Assembly: GCA_016219375.1 (NCBI GenBank)
Contig: JACRNC010000021.1
Location: forward strand, 186,001-250,000
Reading direction: 5' to 3'
DNA from: Burkholderiales bacterium
GTDB taxonomy: Bacteria; Pseudomonadota; Gammaproteobacteria; Burkholderiales; Burkholderiaceae_C
DNA: 64,000 nucleotides
This document shows positions 1 through 8,999 of the stretch, piece after piece. The notes below the pieces were generated by a model. That model made no database searches and had not been told where the DNA came from. It saw only the letters and a program-made list of their open reading frames with translations. The position numbers were made by a program, and so were the translations under genes. How positions within the stretch are numbered: the first letter of the stretch is position 1; every line of letters begins with the position of its first letter.

Positions 1-1
1 G

Positions 2-124
2 CCGCTGTGGAGCAACCACCCGCGCGTCTTCCTGGGCTTCTCGCATGGCGACCAGGTCAAGTGCCCGTACTGCAGCACGGTCTACAAGCTGAAGGACGGC
101 GCCAAGGCTTCGCACGGCCACTGA
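2..124 (+). CDS. zinc-finger (zf-CHCC type) domain protein, C-terminal end only
   Basis: The window opens inside this gene, and only the last 40 codons before a TGA are visible. The fragment has HPRVFLGF, then CPYC with a downstream acidic/basic tail ending SHGH. This resembles the short CHCC zinc-finger proteins of proteobacteria, which are related to mitochondrial NDUFS6. CPYC would supply two zinc ligands; the others would lie upstream, outside the window. Its cellular role is not established. A separate promoter for purU lies downstream, so it probably ends its own transcript. Confidence 0.6.
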   Translation, partial: PLWSNHPRVFLGFSHGDQVKCPYCSTVYKLKDGAKASHGH

Positions 125-245
125 GCGCTTCGACGCAGACCTGCCAGCCACCATCCGAAGCCCGGCCCGTCCGGGCTTTCGCTTTTCGGCGCAACGCGGG
201 ACGGCGTCGCCCCCACGGGAGCCGCCGCCTACAATCCCGCGGGTC

Positions 246-1130
246 ATGAAGCGCCCGCATGAATTCGTCCTCACCCTCTCGTGCCGCGACACGAAAGGCA
301 TCGTCCACGCCGTCTCGGGCCTGCTCTACCAGGCCGGCTGCAACATCATCGACTCGCAGCAGTTTGGCGATGTGCAGAGCGAAGACAGCACGGGCCTCTT
401 CTTCATGCGCGTGCATTTCGCCGCGCCCGAGCACCTGGCCGATGCGCAGACCCTGCAGCGCCTGTTCGCCCATGTGCGCGAGCAGTTCGGCATGACGGCG
501 CGCATCCAGTCGCTGGCACGCAAGCCGCGCCTGCTGGTCATGGTCAGCAAGCACGGCCACTGCCTCAACGACCTGCTGTTCCGCTGGCGCTCCGGCTGGC
601 TGGACGTGGACATCCCGGCCATCGTCTCCAACCACCCGGATTTCGCCGAGCTGGCCGGCAGCTACGGCCTGGCCTTCCACCATCTGCCCCTGCCCACCGG
701 CTCCACCGCGGAGACCAAGCGCGCGCAGGAAGAGCAGGTGCAGCAGCTCGTCAGCGAGCTCGAAGTGGATCTCGTCGTCCTCGCCCGCTACATGCAGATC
801 CTGTCGCCGGCCTTCTGCGACTTCCTCAAGGGCCGGGCGATCAACATCCACCACAGCTTCCTGCCCAGCTTCAAGGGCGCCAAGCCCTACTACCAGGCGC
901 ATGACCGCGGCGTGAAGCTCATCGGCGCCACGGCCCACTACGTCACCGCCGACCTCGACGAAGGCCCGATCATCGAGCAGGACGTGGCCCGCGTGGACCA
1001 CAGCCTGAGCCCGGAAGACTTCACCGCCGTCGGCCGCGATGTCGAATGCGTGGTGCTGGCGCGGGCCGTGAAGTGGCACGTGGAACACCGCGTGCTGATG
1101 AACGGCCACAAGACCGTCATCTTCAAGTGA
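246..1130 (+). CDS. purU: formyltetrahydrofolate deformylase
   Basis: PurU hydrolyses 10-formyl-tetrahydrofolate to formate and tetrahydrofolate, balancing one-carbon pools and supplying formate to PurT. The 294-residue product matches the family's usual length. An N-terminal ACT domain (about residues 5-85, LTLSCRDTKGIVHAVSG) is followed by a formyltransferase domain. The catalytic Asn and His of this fold sit in NIHHSFLPSFKGAKPY and the Asp in TADLDEGPIIEQD. The ATG at 246 lies only 10 bp after a TACAAT hexamer (230-235) and has no Shine-Dalgarno, so the mRNA may be nearly leaderless. The next gene begins 5 bp after its stop, which suggests co-transcription. Confidence 0.95.
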   Translation: MKRPHEFVLTLSCRDTKGIVHAVSGLLYQAGCNIIDSQQFGDVQSEDSTGLFFMRVHFAAPEHLADAQTLQRLFAHVREQFGMTARIQSLARKPRLLVMVSKHGHCLNDLLFRWRSGWLDVDIPAIVSNHPDFAELAGSYGLAFHHLPLPTGSTAETKRAQEEQVQQLVSELEVDLVVLARYMQILSPAFCDFLKGRAINIHHSFLPSFKGAKPYYQAHDRGVKLIGATAHYVTADLDEGPIIEQDVARVDHSLSPEDFTAVGRDVECVVLARAVKWHVEHRVLMNGHKTVIFK

Positions 1131-1135
1131 ACGCC

Positions 1136-1585
1136 ATGGCCCGTCGCCCTGCCCCGCCGCCGTCCTCGCCGGACAGCCCCGACGACATCGAGCTGCAGTT
1201 CTACGAGGCGCTGCGCCAGGCGGACATCGACAAGCTCATGAGCCTGTGGGCCGACGAGGACGAGATCGCCTGCGTGCACCCGGGCGGCCCGCGCGTGCTG
1301 GGCCCGCAGGCCGTGCGCGCCAGCTTCGAGAGCATCTTCTCGCACGGTGCGGTGGACGTGCAGCCCGAGGCCGTGCGCCGCCTGGTCACGCATGCCTGCG
1401 CGGTGCACCACATGGTCGAGCGCGTGCAGGGCCTCACCCGCGAGGGCCCGCAGACGGCATACGTGGTGGCCACCAACGTCTACGTGCGCACGCCGCTGGG
1501 CTGGCGCATGCTGGTCCACCACGCCAGCCCGGGCACCGACGAGTCCGGCGCCGAGCTGGGTGACAACGGCGCGCTGCTGCACTGA
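1136..1585 (+). CDS. NTF2/SnoaL-like protein
   Basis: The 149-residue protein has the layout of the NTF2/SnoaL-like fold used by many small bacterial proteins: helices at the start (ELQFYEALRQADIDKLMSLW), then DEDEIACVHPGG and a strand-rich C-terminal half (TAYVVATNVYVRTPLGWRML). I chose the ATG at 1136, 5 bp after the purU stop; an upstream in-frame start would overlap purU by about 80 bp. Related beta-proteobacterial proteins are annotated as nuclear transport factor 2 family or ketosteroid isomerase-like, with no known substrate. The spacing suggests an operon with purU, but a functional link is not established. Confidence 0.8.
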   Translation: MARRPAPPPSSPDSPDDIELQFYEALRQADIDKLMSLWADEDEIACVHPGGPRVLGPQAVRASFESIFSHGAVDVQPEAVRRLVTHACAVHHMVERVQGLTREGPQTAYVVATNVYVRTPLGWRMLVHHASPGTDESGAELGDNGALLH

Positions 1586-1672
1586 CAGCACGACAGGCTG
1601 TGGCAGCCCAGTCGGCCCTCACTGCCCCGGGTTTCGCGCCGCCTCCGACACGCCGCTGCCGATCATCGCCAC

Positions 1673-2674
1673 ATGGACAGCTACCGCTCGCCGCCGTGGC
1701 TTGTCGCCCCGGGCACCTGGGGCGGCAACCTGCAGACCATCTGGCCCGCGCTCTTCGCCCAGGCCGGCGGTCCGCCTCCGAGCTGGCGGCGCGAGCGCTG
1801 GCCCACGCCGGACGGCGACTTCATCGACGTCGATCGGCTGGAGCCGGATGTGGGCGCCGATGCGATGCCCGCCGCAGGCCGGCCGTTGCTCGTCCTCTTC
1901 CACGGCCTGGAGGGCTCCTCGGCCAGCCACTACGCCCGTGCGTTCGGCGCCTGGGCGCGCAGCCAGGGCTGGCGCTATGCCGTCCCGCACTTTCGCGGCT
2001 GCTCCGGCGAGATCAACCTGGCGCCGCGCAGCTACCACTCCGGCGACTTCGAAGAGATCGACTGGATCCTGCGCCGCATGCGTGCGGGCCACGCCGGCCC
2101 GGTGCTGGCCGTGGGCGTCTCGCTGGGCGGCAATGCGCTGCTGAAGTGGGCCGGCGAGTCCGGTGCCACGGCGCGCGAGCAGGTGCAGGCGGTCGCGGCC
2201 GTCTGCTCGCCGCTGGACCTTGCTGCCGCCGGCCAGGCGCTGTCGCAGGGCTTCAACCGGCAGGTCTACACCCGCATGTTCCTGCGCACGCTCAAGCCCA
2301 AGGCGCTGGCCAAGCTGGCGCAGCACCCCAGCCTGTTCGACGAGCGTGCCCTGCTCGCCGCGCGCGACCTGCATGCCTACGACAACGCCTACACCGCACC
2401 GGTGCACGGCTTCAAGGACACCGAGGACTACTGGGCACGCGCCTCGGCCAAACCCGTCCTGCCCGACGTCCGCCTGCCCGCCCTGGCGCTCAACGCGCTC
2501 AACGACCCCTTCATCCCGGCACACAGCCTGCCCCGCCCCCATGAGGCCGGCCGCTGGGTCACGCTGTGGCAGCCGCGGCACGGCGGGCACGTGGGCTTTC
2601 CGGCCGGGCGCTGGCCAGGCCATGTGATGAGCCTGCCCGAGCAGGTCGGCGGCTGGCTGAAAGCGCAGCTCTGA
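1673..2674 (+). CDS. YheT-family alpha/beta hydrolase
   Basis: The 333-residue protein belongs to the YheT/UPF0017 group of alpha/beta hydrolases. It opens with the family's typical WLVAPGTWGGNLQTIWPALF. It has the oxyanion region LVLFHGLEGSS and the nucleophile elbow GVSLGGN, with Ser as nucleophile. The catalytic Asp is probably in ALNALNDPFIP and the His in RHGGHVGF near the C-terminus. E. coli YheT has been treated as a putative esterase, but the physiological substrate is unknown. The ATG at 1673 begins the family-conserved part directly. The gene that follows starts 38 bp downstream with its own strong ribosome-binding site. Confidence 0.88.
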   Translation: MDSYRSPPWLVAPGTWGGNLQTIWPALFAQAGGPPPSWRRERWPTPDGDFIDVDRLEPDVGADAMPAAGRPLLVLFHGLEGSSASHYARAFGAWARSQGWRYAVPHFRGCSGEINLAPRSYHSGDFEEIDWILRRMRAGHAGPVLAVGVSLGGNALLKWAGESGATAREQVQAVAAVCSPLDLAAAGQALSQGFNRQVYTRMFLRTLKPKALAKLAQHPSLFDERALLAARDLHAYDNAYTAPVHGFKDTEDYWARASAKPVLPDVRLPALALNALNDPFIPAHSLPRPHEAGRWVTLWQPRHGGHVGFPAGRWPGHVMSLPEQVGGWLKAQL

Positions 2675-2712
2675 CCGGCCACCCACCCGGATCTCGCAGC
2701 GAAGGAGACATC

Positions 2713-3267
2713 ATGGACGAGATCGTCAAGGCCGCCTTGAAGAAGTGGCCCAACGTGCCCCACTGCTACGGCTGGCTGGCGCTGGACGCGCGCGGTGACT
2801 GGTACATGCGCGACGACCGCATCCGGGCCGCCGGCCCCTTCCCGCAGGTCAAGGGCAGCCGCATCACGCACGACAAGCTCATCGGCTTCATCCAGCGCAA
2901 CTACGAGCACGACCAGCACGGCGCCTGGTTCTTCCAGAACGGCCCGCAACGGGTCTATGTGGAGCTGGAGGCCGCACCGCTCATCCTGGGCGTGCAGCGC
3001 GACGGCGACGGCTTCGCCGTGCACACCCACACCGACCGGCCCGCCGGCACGGTGCGCAGCGCCTGGCTCGACGAGCACGGCCGCCTCTTCCTCGACACCG
3101 ATGCCGGGCTGGGCCTGGTGCGCTCCGCCGACATGGCAGTGGCCGTCGAGGCGGTGGAGCGCGGCCTGTGGCAGCCGCAGGAGACCCGCTGGGCCGAGCT
3201 GCCCGCGCGCTTCGGCTTTCAGGTGCAGCCGCAGCCGGCTGACGTAACCCAGCAGAAGAGCAGCTGA
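2713..3267 (+). CDS. conserved beta-proteobacterial protein, DUF2946-like
   Basis: The 184-residue protein looks like a family common in Burkholderiales that is annotated as a domain of unknown function (I recall DUF2944/DUF2946, but am not sure of the number). Features are PNVPHCYGWLALDARGDWYMRDD near the N-terminus, a repeat-like middle with FFQNGPQRVYVELE, and DAGLGLVRSADM near the end. It has no signal peptide or membrane segment, so it should be cytoplasmic. The start at 2713 is supported by a strong Shine-Dalgarno (GAAGGAGA) 5 bp upstream. A hairpin follows at 3391-3414. I cannot assign a function. Confidence 0.7.
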   Translation: MDEIVKAALKKWPNVPHCYGWLALDARGDWYMRDDRIRAAGPFPQVKGSRITHDKLIGFIQRNYEHDQHGAWFFQNGPQRVYVELEAAPLILGVQRDGDGFAVHTHTDRPAGTVRSAWLDEHGRLFLDTDAGLGLVRSADMAVAVEAVERGLWQPQETRWAELPARFGFQVQPQPADVTQQKSS

Positions 3268-3390
3268 GCAAGCTCAGCGCAGCCCGCGCCGACCTGGGGA
3301 GGTGGGGCCTTGCCCTGCCTGGGAAGCGGGGGCCGCAGCATGGACGAACACCGCCACAGCCCGAGGCCGTCAACGGCACCCGCCAACGAA

Positions 3391-3414
3391 ACGGGCCGGC
3401 ATGAGCCGGCCCGT
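3391..3414 (-). terminator. rho-independent terminator of the cytochrome c gene
   Basis: A perfect 10-bp stem (ACGGGCCGGC / GCCGGCCCGT) with an ATGA loop lies between two convergent genes. Read on the minus strand it is followed by TTTCGTT, so it best fits the end of the cytochrome transcript. It could also stop transcription from the left. Confidence 0.75.
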
Positions 3415-3461
3415 CAAGCTTTGCCAGGACGGCAGCGCCGCGCGCCGCCGATCCCGTTTGC

Positions 3462-4358
3462 TTACTTCGACGCGTTGACCATGTAGGTCACGACCGCCTT
3501 GATGTCGGCATCGCTGGCGGTCGAGCCCCCGCGGGGCGGCATCGCGTTCTTGCCCTTGATGGCGCTGGCGGTCAGGCCGTCAATGCCCTGGGCCAGGCGC
3601 GGGGCCCACGCCGCCTTGTCGCCCACCTTGGGCGCGCCGGCAACACCGGCGCCGTGGCAGACCTGGCAGGTCTGCGCATACAAGGCCGGCACGGCAGCGG
3701 TGGCCGCCGGCGCTGCGGCAGGAGCCGGTGCCGCAGGTGCGGGGGCGGCGGTGGCGGCAGGAGCCGCAGCCGGCGCCGGGGCTGCAGCCGGGGCGGCCGC
3801 AGCAGCAGCCGGGGCGCCGCTTGCGTCGGCCGCGGAAGCCGCCGCACCGGCCGGCGCGGCAGGTTCCTCGAACTTGCCGCCGCCCTTGTTGGCCATGTAG
3901 ACCACCGCGCGGGTGATTTCGTAGTCGCTGAACTGGCCGCCACTTTGCGGCGGCATGGCGTTCTTGCCCTTCAGCGCCGAATGCACCAGGCCGTCCAGGC
4001 CTTGACCCAGGCGCGGGCCCCATGCGGCGGCGTCACCGAACTTGGGCGCACCCATCGCGCCGGCCGCGTGGCAGGCCGCGCATTGCGCGGTGTAGACCTG
4101 CTCGCCTGTGCTCAGCGTCTTGGGGCCACTGGCATCGACGATCTCGATGGCGCCCACGGGCTGGATGCGCTCGGCCACGGCCTCTTCACTGAAGCCGTCG
4201 CTGCCCTCGCCGCGACGGTCGCTGGAGGACACGAAGGTCACCAGCAACACGATGAGCACGATGGGCACGAGGAAAGCAAAGATCACCGCCACCACCAGTT
4301 GCTTGGGCGTCTTGATGGGGCCTTCGTGCGCTTCTTCTTGGGGGTGAGCTTGGCTCAT
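3462..4358 (-). CDS. membrane-anchored dihaem cytochrome c (c5-like)
   Basis: The 298-residue protein has an N-terminal membrane anchor (about residues 19-43) and two cytochrome c domains with haem motifs CAACH (93-97) and CQVCH (231-235). Each domain carries a downstream GKNAMPP that supplies the axial Met. The domains are joined by an Ala/Pro-only linker (about 167-222) made of repeated APAPAAA units. It should sit in the inner membrane with both haems in the periplasm, carrying electrons between respiratory complexes or to a terminal oxidase. A perfect TATAAT (plus-strand ATTATA at 4476-4481) lies about 120 bp upstream on the minus strand. The gene ends in TAA. Confidence 0.9.
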   Translation of the reverse strand: MSQAHPQEEAHEGPIKTPKQLVVAVIFAFLVPIVLIVLLVTFVSSSDRRGEGSDGFSEEAVAERIQPVGAIEIVDASGPKTLSTGEQVYTAQCAACHAAGAMGAPKFGDAAAWGPRLGQGLDGLVHSALKGKNAMPPQSGGQFSDYEITRAVVYMANKGGGKFEEPAAPAGAAASAADASGAPAAAAAAPAAAPAPAAAPAATAAPAPAAPAPAAAPAATAAVPALYAQTCQVCHGAGVAGAPKVGDKAAWAPRLAQGIDGLTASAIKGKNAMPPRGGSTASDADIKAVVTYMVNASK

Positions 4359-4475
4359 GCAGATCCTCGGGGCAGCGATGGAATGCGGGAGGCATCACCT
4401 GCCTCCCATGAGGTCACAGGCCACAGCGACGCCGGCATGGCACCGGCATGCGCCGGCAGCCCGGCAAAGCTGCTG

Positions 4476-4481
4476 ATTATA
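4476..4481 (-). promoter_or_regulatory. -10 element (TATAAT) for the cytochrome c gene
   Basis: A perfect minus-strand TATAAT lies 118 bp before the cytochrome ATG. I see no convincing -35. The 4359-4542 gap is a divergent promoter region shared with tRNA-Arg, which has TAGAAT at 4524-4529 on the plus strand. Confidence 0.5.
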
Positions 4482-4542
4482 GAGGCGCAGGTCGCGCGCG
4501 TCCGGCCGGGCCCGGGCGGCTGCTAGAATGTCAGGCTGCACT

Positions 4543-4618
4543 GCGCCCGTAGCTCAATGGATAGAGTACTGCCCTCCGAAGGCAGGGGTTGCTGGTTCGA
4601 TCCCAGCCGGGCGCGCCA
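4543..4618 (+). tRNA. tRNA-Arg (anticodon CCG)
   Basis: A full cloverleaf can be drawn. The acceptor stem is GCGCCCG / CGGGCGC with discriminator G and an encoded CCA. The D arm contains AGCTCAATGGATAGAGT. The anticodon stem CTGCC/GGCAG encloses loop CTCCGAA, giving anticodon CCG for codon CGG, and the T loop is GGTTCGATCC. TAGAAT at 4524-4529 serves as a -10. The 190 bp after it (4619-4809) hold nothing I can support. Confidence 0.95.
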
Positions 4619-4809
4619 CCCCTTTCCAAGCCGTTGATTCGTAAAGAAGACGAGTCCTCGCAGGGGTTAGAAGCCTGTGACTGCTACACAAGGCTGTCGC
4701 ACAGCGCTCTACATGAGCCTGCTGCACGCCGCGCCCGGGAGGGCGCATGCAGCGGCGCAAGGGTGCAGCATCTTCATAGACACGCTATAGACATGCGCGT
4801 GCCGGCTCG

Positions 4810-5859
4810 TCACGGTGCCGGGTTCGGATAGCGCTCATGGATGGCGTCGATGCCGTCCAGCACCTCCTGCGGCAAGATCAGCGCGATGCTCGCCAGATTG
4901 CTGCGCAGCTGCTCCAGCGAAGTGGCCCCAATGATGTTGCTGGCGACAAATGGCCGGCTGGTGACATAGGCCAGCGCGCCCTGCGCCGGGTCGATGCCGT
5001 GGGCGCGAAAGAGCTTGATGTAGTCATAGACCGCGCGCTCGGCGTTGTCGCTCTTGTAGCGGGCGAAGCGTTCGAACAGCGTCAGCCGCGCGCCCGGCGG
5101 CAGCTGGCCGGCGAGGTACTTGCCGCTGAGCGTGCCGAAGGCAAGCGGCGAATAAGCCAGCAGGCCGACCTGCTCGCGGATCGCCATCTCGGCTAGGCCC
5201 ACTTCGAAGCTGCGATTGAGCAGGTTGTACGGGTTCTGAATGCTGGCCACGCGCGGCAGCTTGCGCGTCTCGGCATTGAAGAGGAAGCGGCTGACGCCCC
5301 AGGGCGTTTCGTTGGACAGGCCGACGTGGCGGACCTTGCCGGAGCGAACCAGGTCCCCCAGCGCCTCCAGCGTTTCCTCGATGGGGACGGTGTAGTCGTC
5401 CTCCACATGCCGGTAGCCGAGCTGGCCGAAGAAGTTGGTGGACCGGTCGGGCCAGTGCAGTTGGTAGAGGTCGACGTAGTCGGTCTGCAGGCGCCTGAGG
5501 CTGTCGTGCAGCGCCTCGAACAGGTTCTCGCGCGTGAAGTGCAGGCGACCTGAGCGGATATGCGAGGGCCGGGCGGCACTGCGCGACGGGCCGGCGGCCT
5601 TGGTGGCCAGCACGATGTCGTTGCGCCGGCCGGTCTTCTTCAGCCAGCTGCCGATGTACTGCTCGGTGCGGCCCTGGGTCTCGGGGCGCGGCGGCACGGG
5701 GTACATCTCAGCCGTATCGATCAGGTTGACGCCGGCGTCCAGGGCAAGGTCAAGCTGGACATGGGCTTCGGCTTCGGTGTTCTGTTCGCCCCAGGTCATG
5801 GTGCCCAGGGCTATGGCGCTGACTTTGAGGTCGGTGCGGCCAAGTTGGCGGTAGTGCAA
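4810..5859 (-). CDS. tas: NADP(H)-dependent aldo-keto reductase, Tas type
   Basis: This 349-residue protein closely follows E. coli Tas. It has LGLGTMTWGEQN-like sequence near the start, then INLIDTAEMYPVPPRPETQ, which includes the catalytic Tyr, a Lys in VLATKAAG, and His in LYQLHWPDR. It should be a cytosolic oxidoreductase acting on carbonyl compounds; the physiological substrate is unknown. I chose the TTG at 5859, which is where similarity begins (HYRQLGRTDLKV). It has GGAGA 8 bp upstream, whereas the longer open frame encodes unrelated sequence. Confidence 0.9.
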   Translation of the reverse strand: MHYRQLGRTDLKVSAIALGTMTWGEQNTEAEAHVQLDLALDAGVNLIDTAEMYPVPPRPETQGRTEQYIGSWLKKTGRRNDIVLATKAAGPSRSAARPSHIRSGRLHFTRENLFEALHDSLRRLQTDYVDLYQLHWPDRSTNFFGQLGYRHVEDDYTVPIEETLEALGDLVRSGKVRHVGLSNETPWGVSRFLFNAETRKLPRVASIQNPYNLLNRSFEVGLAEMAIREQVGLLAYSPLAFGTLSGKYLAGQLPPGARLTLFERFARYKSDNAERAVYDYIKLFRAHGIDPAQGALAYVTSRPFVASNIIGATSLEQLRSNLASIALILPQEVLDGIDAIHERYPNPAP

Positions 5860-6175
5860 GAGAGGTCTCCGGATCAGAAGGGAATGCGGGTGCGATCGCC
5901 GCGGCTGGAGGCGCCCGGGGTGCAGCCTTCGTGCCAGGCCCGGCACGCAGCCCGGATGAGCGCAGTGGGCCCGCAGCCGCCGTTGGCGACGCTTGTCGGG
6001 GGCCAGCCGTGCAGCCCGGCTCACCTGCCGTCCGCAGTGTGCCGGGACCGCACCAGCCCTGCTGGCATCACGGCACGGCATGCCCGCTGCGCAGCAATGC
6101 TGGGCCCCGCCGACCACTGACACGGCGGGCAGCCCGGCCAGGGCCACCGCGCTGCAAGGACCGCCAAAGAACAAA
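5860..6175. other. 316-bp gap without a recognisable gene
   Basis: This stretch separates the tas start from the rpmG terminator. It is GC-rich, and several short frames are open by composition only. None has a ribosome-binding site plus a recognisable protein. It presumably holds the tas promoter, but I cannot point to a convincing -35/-10 pair. Confidence 0.5.
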
Positions 6176-6202
6176 ACCCGCCGGGCCGTAGGCCGGGCGG
6201 GT
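6176..6202 (-). terminator. rho-independent terminator of the rpmB-rpmG operon
   Basis: A stem of ACCCGCC/GGCGGGT plus an inner GGCC/GGCC, with a G-G mismatch between and a GTA loop, lies 78 bp after the rpmG stop. On the minus strand it runs into TTTTGTTC, as expected of an intrinsic terminator. Confidence 0.8.
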
Positions 6203-6279
6203 CGAGGGCGCAGCAGCAGGCCGCGCCGAGTGAGTCAGACGGGCTGGCCGGCAAGCAAGGCCGGCGGCAGCCGGGCGCC

Positions 6280-6450
6280 TTACTTCAGCTTGGTTTCCTT
6301 GTAGGCGACGTGCTTGCGCGCCTTGGGGTCGAACTTGATGAACTCCAGCTTTTCAGGAGTGGTCTTCTTGTTCTTGGTGGTGGTGTAGAAGTGGCCGGTA
6401 CCCGCAGTGGATTCCAGCTTGATCTTTTCACGTCCGCCTTTGGCTGCCAT
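6280..6450 (-). CDS. rpmG: 50S ribosomal protein L33
   Basis: The 56-residue protein is a component of the large ribosomal subunit near the E site. It starts [19 protein letters not shown], continues through FYTTTKNKK and [12 protein letters not shown], and ends ETKLK before TAA. These match the bacterial L33 pattern. This version has no Cys, so it is the zinc-independent form. It lies 14 bp after rpmB and is followed by a strong terminator. Confidence 0.95.
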   Translation of the reverse strand: MAAKGGREKIKLESTAGTGHFYTTTKNKKTTPEKLEFIKFDPKARKHVAYKETKLK

Positions 6451-6464
6451 GGTGGTGCTCCGCC

Positions 6465-6698
6465 TTAGATTTCGCCACGGGCACGCAGGTCAGCGACGAC
6501 CTGCTCGATGCCCACCTTGTCGATCAGGCGCAGCGCGGCGTTGGACACGCGCAGGCGCACCCAGCGGTTCTCGCTCTCTACCCAGAAGCGGCGGTATTGC
6601 AGGTTCGGCAGGAACCGGCGCTTGGTCTTGTTGTTGGCGTGGGAGACGTTGTTCCCCACCATCGGGCGCTTGCCCGTGACTTGACAGACGCGTGCCAT
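6465..6698 (-). CDS. rpmB: 50S ribosomal protein L28
   Basis: The 77-residue L28 protein begins [20 protein letters not shown], followed by [12 protein letters not shown] and [16 protein letters not shown]. All are typical of proteobacterial L28. Shine-Dalgarno GGAGAAG stands 4 bp before the ATG. It is the first gene of a two-gene operon with rpmG, ends in TAA, and is preceded by an unusually long putative leader of about 245 nt from the promoter at 6950-6979. Confidence 0.96.
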   Translation of the reverse strand: MARVCQVTGKRPMVGNNVSHANNKTKRRFLPNLQYRRFWVESENRWVRLRVSNAALRLIDKVGIEQVVADLRARGEI

Positions 6699-6949
6699 GA
6701 CGCTTCTCCGTTGAACTGAAACGATAGGTTCGGACCTGCCTGCGCCCGCCTGCCCTCATCAATTGCCGCAGCCGCCTGGCTGTGCCAGAAGGCCCCGGGG
6801 CGGGCTGCAGTCGCGGCGCTTGGCCCTACCGCCGGATGACGGGGCAAGGCTCATGGCGCTCGGCGCGGATGCTCTAAATCTCGCTGACTCGGCCGGGCCT
6901 GCCCGCAGCTCAGGCTGCAAAGCCTCCTCCGCCAACGCGAAAACCCGCG

Positions 6950-6979
6950 ATTATAGCCACAAGAAGTGACCGCGGCCAA
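6950..6979 (-). promoter_or_regulatory. sigma-70-like promoter for rpmB-rpmG
   Basis: On the minus strand TTGGCC, an 18-bp spacer and a perfect TATAAT can be read just beyond the end of trxB. A start near 6943 would leave about 245 nt of leader before rpmB, long enough for a regulatory structure. No function for this leader is visible. Confidence 0.6.
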
Positions 6980-6981
6980 GC

Positions 6982-8268
<1,287 letters not shown>

Positions 8269-8940
8269 ATGGCCATGCTGTCCAACCTCGACCTGATCCG
8301 GCGCGTGCCGCTGTTCTCGATGCTGACGACCAGCCAGGCGGAGTCGGTGGCCGAGGCGGTCACCAAGCGGCGCTACCGCCGCGGCGAGATCATCGTCGAG
8401 CGGGGCCAGAAGTCCAACGCGCTGTTCATCCTGCTGACCGGGCGCGCCCGCGTGGTGGCCTCTGACGCCCGCGGCCGCGAGGTCATCCTGGCGGTGCTGG
8501 AGCCCGGCGACTACCTGGGCGAGATGAGCCTGATCGACAACGAGCCGCACTCGGCCTCGGTGCGTGCCGAGGTGCAGACCGACGTGCTGGTGCTGGGCCG
8601 CACCGAGTTCGCCCGCTGCCTGCCGGAGAACTCCAGCCTGGCCTACGCCATCCTGCGCGGCCTGGTGGCCCGCCTGCGTGCGGCCGACCGGCAGATCGAG
8701 TCGCTGGCGCTGCTCGATGTATATGGCCGCGTGGCCCGCGCGCTGCTGGACATGGCCGACGAGAGCGACGGGCAGCGCATCATCCGCGGCAAGGTCTCGC
8801 GACAGGATCTGGCCAAGCACGTGGGCGCCTCGCGCGAGATGGTCAGCCGCGTGATGAAGGACCTGGAGGAACGTGGCCTGGTCGAGACGCTGGAGACCGG
8901 CAGCGTGGTGCTCAAGGAGCCGTTGGAAACCACGGTTTGA
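8269..8940 (+). CDS. Crp/Fnr-family transcriptional regulator
   Basis: The 223-residue protein has a cyclic-nucleotide-binding fold (about residues 10-130), including GEIIVERGQKSNALFILLTGRA and EPGDYLGEMSLIDNEPHSASV. A C-terminal winged-helix follows, with recognition region SRQDLAKHVGASREMVSRVMKDL. It lacks Fnr-type N-terminal cysteines, so it is unlikely to sense oxygen through an Fe-S cluster; the effector is unknown. ATG 8269 has AGGAGAA 7 bp upstream. Being divergent from trxB, it may regulate itself or trxB, though no operator was recognised. Confidence 0.88.
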   Translation: MAMLSNLDLIRRVPLFSMLTTSQAESVAEAVTKRRYRRGEIIVERGQKSNALFILLTGRARVVASDARGREVILAVLEPGDYLGEMSLIDNEPHSASVRAEVQTDVLVLGRTEFARCLPENSSLAYAILRGLVARLRAADRQIESLALLDVYGRVARALLDMADESDGQRIIRGKVSRQDLAKHVGASREMVSRVMKDLEERGLVETLETGSVVLKEPLETTV

Positions 8941-8999
8941 TACACGGTCGGCGGCGCCGCTGACGCCGGGCAGGCAAGGCGAGCGCCGACAATGCGCGG

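Noticed and set aside
57-1109. Long open frame of 350 codons opposite purU
   Set aside because: It is a shadow of purU caused by high GC; its translation is rich in His, Gln, Ala and Arg and matches nothing.
4554-4760. Open frame across tRNA-Arg (68 residues, minus strand) ending in GIEPATPAFGGQYSIH
   Set aside because: This is the well-known spurious translation of a tRNA gene; no ribosome-binding site and it covers the tRNA.
5931-6191. Small protein genes in the tas-rpmG gap
   Set aside because: Several overlapping frames are open because of base composition; none has a ribosome-binding site or recognisable protein features.
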